Source: Cyanoderma ruficeps
Taxonomy: Eukaryota; Chordata; Aves; Passeriformes; Timaliidae
Assembly (NCBI GenBank): GCA_008694505.1
Contig: VZDJ01000594.1
Coordinates: 8,705,581-8,769,580, forward strand
Direction: 5' to 3'
Length of the DNA stretch: 64,000 nt
Both the position numbers and the translations under genes were made by a program. Below are positions 35,881-50,800 of this stretch, piece after piece; the stretch's first letter is position 1, and each line of letters begins with the position of its first letter. Under the pieces are notes generated by a model. It was not told where the DNA came from, searched no databases, and was given only the letters and a program-made list of their open reading frames with translations.

Positions 35881-38800
35881 CTGGTTTTGAAGGAAGAAAA
35901 ATACGGGTCATATATTTACCAACAAAGCAAAACAATGCATCAAGAACACTTTGAGCTTCTGTATCCCAGCGGAATATAAACTAAGGAGCAGTTGTTTGGT
36001 TTCTGTTCCCCACGGCAGAATAGAAACTAGGGAGCAGTCACTGCTGCTGCACTGCCTCATTGTGCCATACTCTGGTCCACTGCAAGGGGAAATATCCATG
36101 CATATCCCACATGTCAAACTTTGAAGAGATGGGACAGAGAAAAAGTCCCTAAAACTCACAGGACAAGGTAAAATCTGTCACTAGAAGTGCCATTGATGCC
36201 TTTTTGTTGAAAACACTCGAAAAGACATTTTCAAGCTGCCTTTGTATGCTGTTTGTGTCATTTTAGAAGCAGTTACTGGATTGTTTGTTGACTATACACA
36301 CATTTGCCACTCATCCTCTAATAGTTTCGATCACGATTTTCCTCCTTCTCCAAACATTCCAATGGCGGAATTTTTTTTTCAAGTAACTATTAAAATTATT
36401 ATCCAGAGTTTCAAACCTGGTTGTCTAGATGCCAACCCCTGTATTTCAACAATTTATGATTTAAGGCTGCTGAATGTCAGCAGTTTCCTTTTCCAAGGAA
36501 AGCTGTGAACACAGCTCTCAGGCATTTCAGAAGGCTCAGATGGGTGGAGGTGTGAGCACCTGTGTTGGAATACACTGTCTGTTGGCACCCCAACACTGAA
36601 GTTTTCTGGGCAAGGGACACTGCTCCCACCCAATCTGACCATTTTTGCATTTAAACAATCACAGAACACAACACTGAAAACTGGTGATGAAGAGGGAAAA
36701 TGCCAAAGGTAGCAACTAACAGAAGTTAAAGACTTAAAGCAGTGTTGAGGAACAACAAAACAAAATAAACCCAAACCAAACCACAAGGCTGGAAAGCTTT
36801 TAGAAGGCTGAACAACAAAAAGCTTTTCTAAAACTATTGACTATTCTTCCACTGAAAATAAATGGAAGTGACAAGCTTCAGCCGTTTGCCACCTGGAGAC
36901 ATCTGGCAGTCAACAGCCCCCGTGACAGGCACTGTGCTAAGCACTGCCTCCAGCATTACCACGGTAAGAGACAACAAACCCCAATTCAGTGCTGCACAAG
37001 CAAAAGACCGTGGGCTCCCAGAGAGGGGAAGGGAGACAGAACAGCCATCAGCAGAGACACTGGGATGTTCCTGTTGGGTAATTTTTACCCAAGAAAGGCC
37101 TGGCTGCATATAGGGGATTTGTTAGTCCACTTTCCAACGTATGGAAAAACATCTCCTAACTCCTGTGGCCTCAGAGCTCTAATTCTTTTTATCAGCCACC
37201 ACGGATCCTTCCTTTCATGTATCGTTTCTCTAAGAATGGGTTAGAGATGCAGAAACTGCAGCTGAAATCTTACTTCAATTGTTGGCTACTGCACCTATCT
37301 TTACTTTTAAGAAAAGATCCAGAATTGGAACTAAACACAGTATCCATAACAACGGCTGGATCAGCACTATGAAATGGTAATTACTGGAGTCCAAGTATGC
37401 TGAAGAAAACTGGGAGGCAAAGCTCCATGAAGACTTCTCCAAGATCCTGACTAACAGAGAACCTCAGAACCTGGTTTTTTATTCACGCTTCTATATAATT
37501 TTCTGAGTTCTAACAGCAGCAATAACTGTCAGGCAAGAATCTTTTTTCAGAATCACTGCACGGCTCAAAGACCCCACGGTTTTGTTGCAGACCCCAGGCA
37601 ATCAATGGCTGCTGAGGAGTAACCTCCCTCTAGGAGTTTGACAAAGGCGGCCCACAAATAACTGAATTGCTTCCTTATTTTCAAGCACTTTACAACTCCT
37701 GAAGGCATTATGCCATTTCTGCCCCCATTTCTTGCACTCATAGCATATAATTAGCTGGCCACAGCAGGACAAAAGAATGAAACTTCAGCCCAGGGGTAGA
37801 TGGCACGATTTTTCTTCCCATCCTGAGTGCCAGGAGTGAATCTGATTCAGGGCAAATGAGATATTTACTTTCCTCTAGTCTCCAAAGGACAGCTTTGTCC
37901 TGGCTATAAAACCAATGGTCTGTCACCATTTGGCAGCCTGGTGGACCTGTAACATGTCTGCAGTGTCCGTGTGATCCAGAACTGCCAGGAGTTAAGTCCT
38001 GTATTTTCTGGCATTTCTGCCAGCAGCACATGCAATAAACCCTTCCCTTTCACTCAGTCCAAATTCACTCACAGACTTCAGCTTAAAGAATAAAATATAC
38101 AAAGAGTATTACCAAATCTAATCCTTTTCCCTCTTCTCACGTTCCTAAAAATAGACCCAGAGTGTTCCTAATGCAGAGATGTACAGGGGTGTGGTACACT
38201 ATGATTCATCCATGTAAGACAGCAGCAGAGGCATGGTAAAAATTCACTCTGCAGTTTCCATTTGCAAGGCAGGACAGGACAGAGAAGCCTTTCCTCCCTG
38301 TACCAGGCGGTGACTCTTGCCTTCACTTACCCCTCGATCTCCAGTATATTTTTCCACAAATTTCCCATAGTTGTAATAGTTGAAGGTGGGGTAGCCATCG
38401 ACCCCCTCCTGCTTGCACAGGTCATGATTCTGTCCTTTGGCACAGTCCACTGCAGCGTAGGCGATCTGAAACACAAGAGATCACACTGAGGCAGGAGAAG
38501 ACAAAGCAAGAGCCCATTCCATGGTGTGATGCTGCTGCAGCTTAGCCTTAGCACTGAGAGAGACCCAAGTCTTCTGCCAAACGTGCAATGGCTTCTGTAA
38601 GAGCTCAGCTGTGGAGGGAGAGCAGAGGATGGTCATCACCTGGCCTGTGCAGCTGCACGGCACGTTCAACTCCCAGAGCAGAAAATCACCTTTGCAGCCT
38701 TCCCACTGAGCTCTGCATTAGACTCCAAACAGGAAATGCAGAGGCTGGATTCATAAAACCAAATCCAGGCACAGTGGTCACAGCTCTGTCACGCCGCAGT

Positions 38801-41800
38801 ACTTTTCCTCCACTTTGGTTTTAAGTGATGAACAGTGATGAACAGTGACAGTGGCTTTGGTGATGGTAACAACCCACTTAATTCAGCTTTTCCAGTGCTT
38901 GGAAAGGTTACCAAACATGGCTGGTCACTTATGCGGCCTATTCACAGATTAACAATTTCTACTCCAAATAGCTTTTCTAAACTCCATGCAGTTCTTCCAA
39001 GGTCAAATGGGGATGGGTGAGAGGCCAGAGCATCATCTACCACACACTGCACATAGAGAAGAAGGTGGCTTGCTTACAATCTCAGCCTGGATTTGTATTT
39101 CCTTTCCTGTCTTTTTCCAGGACTGTACTTAATATGCAGCCATTAGCAAAGTGGGCTTTAATTCCTTTTGAAACCTCTAGATGCTACTGTCACACAGACA
39201 AACCCTGAGCAGGAAAGAGCCTGCCACACTTTCAGCCTATTGACAGTGGAGCAACACCCTCAGTCCGTGGCTGCTTCCACACAGGCAGGGCGAGGAAACA
39301 CAGCCTCACAGCCCCAGAACAGCAGCTCCCAACATTCAGGTCCTGACTCTGTGAAGTATGGAGGAGGAGCTGCCCTTAACAGTTCTGATGCTGAAACAAA
39401 ATGAAATTCATAGGCTTCTACTCAAAGCAACGGAGCCCTGAGTTGTGATTTCACCCTGATTGTTCCTGTGAGCAGCAGCTGGGGCTCTGAATGCAGGCTG
39501 CTCACATAAGCTCTGCCTTCACAGCCCCAGCCAGGGCCTGCTGAAGGGCAAGCATGTTAAAGTACAACCTAGGTAAAGAAACCAAACAAATTAGAGGAAT
39601 GGCTTTTTGCAACTTTTTTGTGGGTTGCAATTTATCAAGTGCTAATTTCATAGCAGACAGGTCTTAATTTGAAGTTTCCATTCCACAAGCCTCCTTCAGA
39701 CAGCTGATCAAAATACCTTTTGCTTGCATGACTTTAGAGTTGTGGTTGAACTGTTCTCCCAAAATTAAAAGATCACTTAACATTCCACAAAGCCCTCCTG
39801 TTTCATGGTGACACTGTCAAAATGAGAAAACCTGATCTCATTATTCTAGCAGTAATTAAATAGATTGGCAAAGCCAACTTCAGTTAATTTGCTTGTTTTG
39901 TTTCAGCTTTGAAAGCCTGACAGGACAATACTCAGTATGATCTTGCTTGGTCTGTCTTCAAGTGGGAAGTACTAGATAAAGTGAACAGTGTTCTTACCTA
40001 AAAATCTGGTTTCTGATTTTAAACATTAATAAGGCTATTACAGAACCAGGACTCTTGAGAGCTGTTAAAAACATACATGATCACTTTCTTTTTTTTAAAC
40101 TTTTTGTAAACATAAAGACTCCTATGTATTCAGGGCCAATTTAATGAAAAGTTAGGAATAATAAACTGCAAAAGAGTTTCATCTAAGTATTTCTGCCTTC
40201 CTGACCTTAGCAGCCAGCCAAAATTTAGAGCTCTGCTGGCTACTTCTGTGTAAAGAAAAACTTAGAATGGAGACAAACATTTATTTCATGACACAGCATG
40301 AAGGTAGAAAGATTACTAGAATTCCTGATTTCCTACAAACTAGAAGAATAAATAAAATAGTCCTTTTTTCTCACTGCTCTAAATACCACACAGGGAGAGA
40401 TTACAGCCAGAAAAAAAGGAAAGGTATGTAGCATGTGCTCATCCAGATCTTGGTAGCTGGTTTGAGACATGGAACTGTTGTGACTGATGACCCATCTGTT
40501 TTTTGTGTCTTGGAGATTAAGAAAATTAGTTTTTAGTACACTGGAAGGAAGAGGGAAGAGGGAAGACAAACTCTCTTTATCTCTACCTTTGGAAATATCT
40601 AAACTGGTACCGGCTGGAGAAAAGAGTCCAATTTCATTTACAAAAGGCTTTTGTGAGGTGCAGTGCAGGAATGTATTGGTATAAGGCACTGTTAACCTTG
40701 TTCAGAACATCTTCACCTGTTACCTCAGAACAGATGACTATGGATGTTCAAGAGGTGGCTTCTGACAGAAATGCTCAGTAGTGTCCTGGAGGCACCGCTC
40801 TCCCCTACAGCACATGGAAAACTAGGCTGGCCCATCTGTGCATTGGTTGTGCTCACAGGGATCCCGGCCTAAGTCTGTCCACGGCAGCCACATGAGCCCA
40901 GCACTGTGTCTAAGCCAACAGGTCTAATGGCACATCTGGAATAGCATTTGGGGGACGTGTCCATAGTCTGTCCTCTCTGCAATGCTCCTAATGCAAGCTC
41001 CCACACAGCCTCACCACTGCAAACACCATTTTGAGCCCAGCTCTTCAGAACACACACGTTTGGTTATTTTTACAGCCACTGAGAGAAGAGGAACAGTGAT
41101 TTTCAAAAGCCTTGCAACTCATACAGACGTGAGCAAAATTTCATAGAGGAACATCTAATTCCCAAGACTGTATCTGAGGCTGCATTTCAATGCCTGCTGC
41201 CAACAGTGGCTGAGTAAGAGTACTTAGGAGAGCTTGAGTGATTACTTTAGAGTGGAAATGTTAAGGCAGCCTAAATATAGAGGTTGCTACCATCTCTGTG
41301 CACTCATTATCATAGCAGCACAGTCCTAATTGTCTTGCCTGTCTCACAGCGGAAGATCAAATATAGTGCACTGAGAGAAGGGAAAAGTGATGCTGGAAAA
41401 CACTTGTAGCAAAACACACTTCTGGACTGAGGACCAATTCTCATCTCCATTCCACCAACTCCAGACAGCTGAACTCTGAGACACACCAGAATTTCAGCCA
41501 ATAGCACTGATGCCTTTTGCTTCTTTCTCTTTGCGTTTTCATGGACTGTAAATACAGAGCTCCATTGCTAATAGAGGTGTGTCCTACCAGAGTGAATTCC
41601 TGCATGGCTCCACTGAAAGGCTGCATGTAAAAACATGCAGAATCCTGGCTCAAGTGAGCAGTGATACACTATTTGTGTATGAGGGAAATGAGGGAAAGGT
41701 TTCCCCTCATTCTCAACCCTCTTTGCAACAATCAGCTTTTGTGCTTCACTAAAGAAGGAAACTGAGTCAGGAAAAATAACAACCCAAAAAACCTCTCTCA

Positions 41801-44800
41801 AAATGTGGTTAAAGACTTCTTGAGAATTTTCCTCTCAGAACTGGTCTTCATATTCAACTACCAGCAACAAGTTACACACAAGTGCACAGGAAAGCAGAAG
41901 TTAGAAAGACCTACATGTTTTGACCTGCAAACTCACTAGGTTTATTCAACCACAAACTACAGACATATTAAGCATAAGACATCTGTAATAGGTGTCCAAG
42001 GGCCAAGACACTTGGCATCACTTCTCACAAATTCCCTCTCATCAAGAGGGGAAAAACCCTCTAAAAATCTGTGAGAGAAAGAAACTCTGCTAACACTGGT
42101 CTAACGTGTGTGTGTGTGTGTACAGATGTCCATTATGAAAAAATCTAGTGTAACAGCTTTCAGATGGCAAGATTGATTTTATGGAGATTTTGATTGTTAG
42201 GGCTAAAATTTAATTTCTTGGGCTTTCCTCTAACCAGAGGGGAAAATCCACTGAAAAAGGGAGAAAAACTTCTAAGTGCTATATCTGCAACATGCACAAA
42301 ACTCCACGGGATTATGGATTCTCTATAACCCAAAGCTCTGCTGCTGTAGATATTGACAATACATCATTATGTACAAGTCCTTTCTCCAGAGCCAATGCTG
42401 TTCAGGTCTATTACCAGCCTGTTCAGTAGCTGTAGCAGGAATAGAAATGTTATCAAATGAAAAGATAATCAATCAGAGACTGTGGACCCCAAAGGAAGTT
42501 TCTTGGAGTACATCCAACTTTCATACAAGCAGTTCTTCACAACTGGTATGCACTGTATAATAATTAATAGTATCAGGTGAGTATGCACAGTAATGCACAA
42601 TAATCACAACAACAGCAACAACAATAACCCACTCAACAAGTATGCGTTTCTCCATAGTCAGGATAGACTAATATAAATCTAGAAATATCTGGGACAGGAA
42701 AATACCTTTACTTGAAAAAGGAATCCCCCAACGTTTCATGGTTCTACCAAAAACCTGGGAGCTTAACTACAAAGTTGCAAACTTTAATCAGCATGGCAAT
42801 AGACTGTGAGCAGTGTATGAGCAGCTCTGAGGAAATAGAGCATGCCATATTTTTCGGATGAAGAGGATTGGTCACAAAAGCTGAGCTGTTGCAAAACCCG
42901 GAACTTTTCTTTTATGCGCTTCAGCAGAAGTAGAGCTGTGCCAAAAATGTGACCACTGATCTCCAGGTGCCCCAACTGTAACAGAAGGGTGATGCATTAT
43001 TTTGTTTCTAAGTGTTAGAAGGAAAAAGAAGTACTGGCAGTATAATCTAATCATACATCAGAAATCACAGTTCCCTTCCAACAGAATTATGAAACAACTT
43101 TTTGCTCTAGAGGGATCTTACAGGTAAGAAACACAATTACATTCAACGGTTCAAACAGATGTGTAGAAAATTGGAAGTGGGATCCCTTGACCTTCCAGGT
43201 AACTCCTCTTTTCTGTTCTTAAAGCCTTCTTTTTAACAGTTTGCCTCCCAGTCACCATGTGATGATGTAGTAAAAATAACCCCCTGCAATCCTAGCTGCT
43301 CTCCTGTTAAAATATGTACTGCCACACACTGGTTTATTGATTCAAGAAAATAAATCTCTGCTAGAGCTAATATTGACTTTTGTTATGAAAATGGAAGTGA
43401 ATAGCTAACTGAATATTGATTTGGGAGAGGAATGATATTTGATATGCTTAAAAAAAAAGTAAAAGAAAAATTGCAGCATGAAAATAAATGTTTCCAAACA
43501 ACATTTTAAAAGTATAATCAATTCCAGATGACAATTACCTAATTACTAGTAAAAAAGTCTGTTGTTGCCAACTGTCTTAAAAGCACCTATAAATAAGACA
43601 GATGTGCATTCTTCCCTATGATTACTCCATAGGTTTCTATTTATATCACCTGTTCTAGATCCTAGATCCTAGCAGTTAGGGACTGGTCTGATAAAGTTTG
43701 TTGTAATTCAGCTACTGTTCTCTGAAAGGCTTTGCAAATGGGAGATCCATTATTAGTTGCCCAGATGTGGCATGGCATCATTACAGGAGGTGCAGTTCCC
43801 AAAGCAGGCCTACTTGCAAAGGGGACATCCGTTAGTACGACATGATTTACAGTGCTAACATCACCACATTTAATGAGTCTCATTAAAAAGAAATTCAGCA
43901 CATGCTTTTTAAGCAAACAGGGATCAAATTCCTTGCCAAACTAAAATATTAACTCATTTGAATAACTGTACAGTCATTTGATTGGTATAATAATTTTAAA
44001 CTGTGGTTCACAATACACATTGGGGACCCACCAGTCTCACGGCTGACTGACCCACTAACACCCCAGCTCACCCCATTTGCTGCACCCTTTCCAGCAACTG
44101 CTGCCACAGCTGCTTCCGTGGGGACTCCCTAGAACCCAGCTGTGGTGCTCTGATTTGGGTCAATGCATTTGCACAGGAACAACCTCCTGTGAAAATGGGA
44201 AAATGCTCTTGGTCAAAGAGCAGCCCCTTTGCAGGAGTGCCAGAGATTTTTTACTGAGAGGCCTTGAAGAGTCAAGAGCTTTCCTTCAGCAAATCCAAGC
44301 TGGAACATCACAAATCAGTTCCTTCAAGCTGAGCTTTAGGATCAGCCAAAAGGCAGAATGCAGGTTTTTTAAAGGTTTAGTTTTCCAGAGAGACTGTGGA
44401 GCAGTTACTGAACATGCCTTCCTGCTCTTCAATCTGTTCAGCTAAGTGACAACCCTCACATTTGCATTTTCTGACATTCTCTGGTCACTGCCAGAACCTG
44501 AGCTGTGGGGCACTGGCCAAAGGCTTTCCCTCTGGCAGCTGTGTGCTAAGGCCACAGCACCCCAAGCTAAGAATGCTGGGGTGGTTTTTTTCCTTTTAAA
44601 TAACTGAAACAATATGGTCACTGCCACTGGAGTAGCCCTTCCACTGATCTGGTCCTACTGGCACTGAATTTCTCCAGGAAGATGGAAAGACTGGAGGCTC
44701 TGGTTTGCGGGTCTCAGCCTGAGCTGTGTTTTGCAGCAGGCACAGGACTGCCCCAGGCCAGCGAGCAGGCTGGGGATTCTGGCTAAAACCACCAGCAGTG

Positions 44801-47800
44801 ACGTGGCCAAGGAGAGCTGACATTTGGGGCCAATGTTCCAAGCAGTGCATTTTTAAACTCCAACTCCAGCAGTGCAGATGATGAAGAAGTACAGAGCATT
44901 ACACAGAGCCTCGGGGAGGGGCTTCTGCGCCAAAACCACCCCTTGCAGTCAATCTGTAGAGCCAGAGCTGTAGTTAACAGCTTCAAGCTCTGCTCATCTT
45001 CAAAATTCCAATGTAAAGGCTTAAAGTGTCCCAAAGGATACCTTTTAGGATCCCATTTATAACCAATTCAAAGCTGGAATGCTTTTGATTGTTCTTTGGC
45101 TTCTGCAGTATTAAATGTTTAATTAAAAGACCCTTCTTTTAAGAAGAAGATACAGTTTAAATGCTAAAATACTCTGTTAAGTGAAAAACCTTTCTCCAGG
45201 GGAAAAAAAAAGGACGCTACTATAGAAATGAAGTAGTGAAAAGAATCTGCTACTTAAAGTGAAAATTAGTAATCTTGCCCTGCTTTTGAAAGAATAAATA
45301 CTTCCTTTCTCTTAAGCACTGATTTTACCAAAGTTTGAAACCCTCCAGCACTCCAAATTAGTTTGAAGGCACAGTCCAGTTTGAAACATGGGAATATGAC
45401 CTGTACTGCTTGTGGGAACAGCAATATGCCCTTCTAAACTCTGAAACAGGTTTGTTTTCTTTTCCACAATGGCACAAACTGGCAGCAGGAAGCACCTTGG
45501 CAGGTTATAGCTGTACACAATTAAATTGGGGCTCCCAACATAATCAGTCCCTGGCACTTTCATAAGTCATTGGGGTGGAATAACATCATTCTCCCTAACT
45601 GCACACACCTCTCTGAAACTGTACCAGCCTTAATATTCCCTATTGGCTCTCCTGTTCCAACTCATTACGTTTTATATCTCCCCACTTCAGCCTTAAACTG
45701 AAGTCAAGAGTTGCAACTGTCAATCACTGCTCTGCCCTTAGAGTCCTTTCATAACCTGCAGTCTGAAGGAAAAGCTTCCCAAGCCTGCATTTCCCACCAC
45801 CACCCTGTCCAACTAACTGTGCCATGATTCAGCTTGTTAATACATCCTGGGGCTCTAATAAGCAAGTTTCACATTGTTTGGTACATTTGTTTCACATCCT
45901 CTGACTGAAATTTTAATGAGTTTAGGAGAGAGAGGCTTCATAGGGAACTACCAGAAAAGTGGGGAAACAAGGATACTTTCTCAGAGATCTTGGAAACAAA
46001 GAAGTAACCAAAAGGCATCTGAGCAAACTAATTTACAGCAGTAGGAGAACCAAAAGCTGCGTGCCTATGAACCTTCTGTGTGCCAGAGGGCAGAAGTGAT
46101 GGACTCCTAATTTAAGAAGTCAGTGATACAGGAATGATTTGTTTCTTGTCAATCTGATGCATTTTCTGTGTGTTACAGAACATCTGAGAGGAAAAGAAAA
46201 ATATTACTAAAATTCTTGTTATGGAGTACAACTGTTACAAATTTATCTCTTCATTTAGACCACAGAATAGGATAAACTATTTCAGCTGGATGGGACCTAC
46301 AAGGATTATCTAGTCCAGCTGCCTGACCAATTCAGACCAATTCAAAAGTTAAAGCCTATTGTTAAGATGTTGTCCAAATGTCCCTTAAACACTGACAGGC
46401 TCAGGGCATCGACCACCTCTCTAAGGAAGCTTGTTCCAGGGACTGATCACCCTCTTGGTAAAGAAATGTCTCCTGCTGTACAGTCAGAACCTCCCCTGGC
46501 ACAGCTTTGAAATATTCCCATGTGTCCTGTCGTTGGATTCCAGGGAGAAGAGCTCAGCATCTCCCTCTCTGTTCCCCTCCTGGGGAAGGCGTAGATAGCA
46601 ACTTCCATATTAAATTACAAATCGTTTTCTTGCCACACCTAAACACAAAGCAATTGTGAAGCTGGAACAAAGTCAGAGATCAGAATGAAATACGGTTCAC
46701 TGAAAGATACCAAACAGGTTCCTAGCTAGTTATCTGGTTAAATACAGAGGCTCAAGTGTTTCGTTTTTTTAAAATCCTAGATCTGCATGTGCTCAGTTAA
46801 AAAATGGTTCAGCTGATGCAAGGAAATTACCCAGTGTGATTCAGCCATCAGATGCATTTTCAAGGCCAAAGCATAAGGGTCCTAGAAGAGCATCCTGGGC
46901 TCAAGTCAGCCAACTTACAGAAATATATTATATTTTGTGCTATGCAAGCAAGGATTAGTTAGTTATATGATTGAGGTCTTCAGGACTATCACACAACTTG
47001 TGGTTTCTCTACATGCACCCCAACAGCTGACAAAAGTTGAAGGGGAATGAAGATGATATGAATTATCTTTATTTAATCTCTCAGTGAGAAAGAATTGTAT
47101 TTCTCTTCATACAAAGTAACTCTTACACAAACACTTAAACATAAAAGACAGCAAATTAGGGAAAACAGAACAGGGTGAAGTGTAACTCAAGTTGACCATA
47201 AAAGATACAACCCTTATGATGCAGATACATTTCTTTTAGTCTAAGAGCAATTTTATCTACAAACCTATTACCTTAACAATAAGGAGAGCCTGTAAGGTAC
47301 AAATTTTGGAAAACATTCTTAAATATCACAGAAATAATTAACAGCAAGTTACCTTGCGATCTTCTTTAAAGACTTCAGCAGCAGTTGTGAAATGTGGAAT
47401 GGCATTTTTACAGTGAGGACACCCTGTTTGACACAGGAAGAAAAAGACATCATAAACTTTAGTTGTAGCAAGGATACTGGGACAAACTCAAGACACAAGG
47501 TGAATCAGTGGAAAATTTGAATTAAAAATCACTCTAGACAGGAGCTTGCCAGTTCTGGAATGAGCAGGACAAAGCATGTGTAGACCATGTGTCAGCTACA
47601 TGAAAGTGAGCACATGTTTAAAATCCCTGTGACTTCAAGGGGTTTAGGTGTGTATTTACAGTTACATGACATCCCATAATAGGGGCCATGGTGCAGCGGG
47701 CTTTTCCCCATCACCAGCCCCCTAAGGGCACTTCAAGAGCACCACCCACAGACAGACCACTGCCCTGCTCTGTACCTCCTGGTATTGCCAGGTAGGTTTT

Positions 47801-50800
47801 TAGTGCTCTTGCCACAGATAACAGCTACATGTGGACCTGGGAATAAAGACAGCACAGCTGGGAACAGAGGGAGGCTGGAAGTTGGAAAGGAAATTGCTGG
47901 GAGCATTTATAATATTTGGAAATGGCCTGTGCTAAAGCCAAGCCATCGGGAACTTAAGGGAGGGAAAGAGAAGCAATAGGCCAGACATCTTTCATGGATG
48001 GAGAGCAGATGTCCAATCCTGGGTTAGGGTGACTGCTGCTGGCCTTCCTGGAGACCTTCCTGCTGTTCACCACAACTGGGCAACCCCTGAAGAGTTTTAC
48101 AGACACAGCAGAGATGTGTAGGGGAGATGGGCTGATACTTCTTTGTACCACTGCAGCATTGGACAGAAGGCCAGCTGAACGCTTGCTTAAATTCACACTG
48201 ATTTTACTCAAACATTTCAGAAGAAGTCACAGAAGGGAAATTAGAACTGTTCTCATGATTCAAGGTTCAGATGTGTGTGCTCTTAATTCAGAAGCAATGC
48301 CTACAAATTATTGCCTATGAATAGTCTAAACTACTCTCAAATCGTCGTTACTATATTAAGTAATGCTTTGGAAAGGAAAGTACCTGCATTTTTGTAATAA
48401 ATTACTTTTTTTCAAACCCAGCACAGAGGCTGATCCCAAGCAAAGACTCAGAACACTCTTTTTTGCTTAGATGCACATTAAAAAGGAATGGACACACTTC
48501 AGTCAAGCCTGTGTAGTGCTGGCAAAGGAATTCATCTTGGTATTATTTCTGGATAGGAACAGAAAAATCACAAATGAGTTGCTCACAAGCACCAATTCCA
48601 GCTTTACCAGCATTTTACACGATGAACAAGTGTCTGTGTTACTTTAAAACCAGGACTGAACAAATGCCCTCTTAGGAGACTCGCAGCCACCCTCCTAAGC
48701 TACTCTCACTTTCAGCTGACAAGAAAAATAGTATCTGTGCATAAACACTGCACACCCCTTCCCACAAAGGAAAGGCTGAATACCCCATCCAGCTTCACCA
48801 AAATGTAATTTCATTGCTTACATGCACTGCTTTGAGTTTTACAGCATTTCTTTCTTCGGAATAGGATTCTGAAAGCACTGCAGTGACACACCTGTGTAAT
48901 TACACTGAGAGTTTTTGCAGCGTCTAAGAACACCAGAAAGTCAAGGGGATGTTTCCTGGGAAACTGAGGCACTTGTGTAAATCCATCTTAATGGTTTCAA
49001 ACTCTTTATGCAGCACAATGGCAGCTGTGTTTCAGTGGGAGATAGTGCACTTGCAAACTATTAACCTTGTTGAGTTGTTGAGCATGTGCCTGGAAGAAAA
49101 TGGTCAAGAAAGAAAAGGTGAAGGAGGAAGAAGAGAAGAAAGAGGAGGAGGAGGCTAGGGTTTCAGGCTGCTCCCATGTCCATCAGCCCACTTTGGTGAC
49201 CCATTTTCTCTCTTACCATTTGTCTGGCCTGTCTGCCTGATACTGAAGAGCCTGCAGGTCAAGCCTGCTTCTTAACAAATCCTGGATAATTTCCTGCACT
49301 GTGGGGACTGCCTCGGTTGACTTGTTAACACTGTTCTACACAAATAAATCAGAACTGGTGACAACATCTAAAAAGAATTTCAGAAACAAAAAATGGATAA
49401 AAATCAGGCACCTCTAAAACAGGAACACTTGTTCTTAAGTACATGCTGCAGATTTTCTGGAAAGCACTTCCAACTGTTACAGTAAAACATAAATGCTCCT
49501 AAAAACTTAAACCTTTCAGGTTCCCTTTTTTGCTTATGATCTTGAGCTTGAAATTTAGATTTCACCAAAGAACATCTTTTAAACCCTCAATAAAAGATAT
49601 TTCAGGACAGTAAGGTCTCTCTCAAAGCCACTAGTGAAGTTGTTGCAGGTAAGAGCTCTTCATGAGCCACAATCCGCAAGAAAATGAGAACACAAATAAC
49701 AAGCATATTCTTCCACACAAAAATACCAAATCCAATACCAAATCGTGAGAAGTTACCTTCATTTACCCACTGAAGCTCCATCCCTTCTCCCTTCACTTCT
49801 CTCTTGGCCCAACCTCCTTTCTTTACTGCACTGTGCTCACAAAACTAAAACACAACCATATGGCTTTTGGCAGAGCTGCCTCCAAGTCCAGTAGGCATTT
49901 TGTTAGCCTTGGACATCCATCCACGGAACAGATGTGAACGCTACACTGAATTCCCAAGGAGTTTCAAGGAGTCACTGAAAAAGGGGGAAGGAGCACATCA
50001 TATGGAACAGCAGAACTTCATCTGTTACAACTTAGAAGGATTGCCAAATGCAGCAAACACTTGGAAGTCACCCAACCCAGTCATTCTATTTAAAGCACAC
50101 ATGCCAAAAAAAATAAAAGCAGAGGTTGATGTCTTCATTTTGACAGACGGAAAACTTGTTCTCCCCATTCCCTCTTCACACCCACTATCACACGTTTATT
50201 TTAAGTGTTAACACTATCTTCTAGATTCGAAAGTGCAAGGAGAGGAAATGTACTGAGCACAGTACATGAGGATAGCAAGTGTGCAGCTTCCTTACAAAGG
50301 ATTTTTCAGATGGGCTGCAATGGAAAGAGATTAAACCAGTGGCATATGAAGGTGTGGGTAAGGTGTCAAGAACCAAAAGGTCCTGCCCCTTCTCACTACG
50401 GACTAAACAAGTGGAAACATTCATTTTAGTTGAATAATTTGGATCCTATGGTAAGCACACAAGACTTCCTGCAAAGACAAGAAGTGGAATTTTAACTGAG
50501 CAGCATTGAAAGCAGCACTTCTGGGAGCAGAGCCTTATAACACAGATGCAGGGCTTTGCTTTAACAATTTTCTTTTTTCATTTTTACAACAGTGTCAAAT
50601 TTGATCTCAACAGGGCTAAGAGCAGATGTGAACTGAACAGTAATTTCCTGTGCCTGACTCGAGAAATGTAAAAGAAACATCCAATCTTTCCACAGGATCC
50701 CAGTACTGGCACTCCAAACCTCTATCACTCCTGCACATCTCAAGACAATTCCATTTCCTAATGCTGAAACACAGTTGCATCATCACCTGGTAGGAAAACA

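Larger units (their letters stand above)
38466..47352 (-). other. PDIA5: PDIA5 intron before the 135-nt exon
   Basis: 8.9 kb. It has short simple repeats (the TGATGAACAG doublet near 38826-38846; GT run 42106-42121; AAC-rich patch near 42600) and one CR1 piece at 46260-46610. The proteins encoded by the flanking exons are contiguous, so no coding exon is missing here. Confidence 0.7.
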
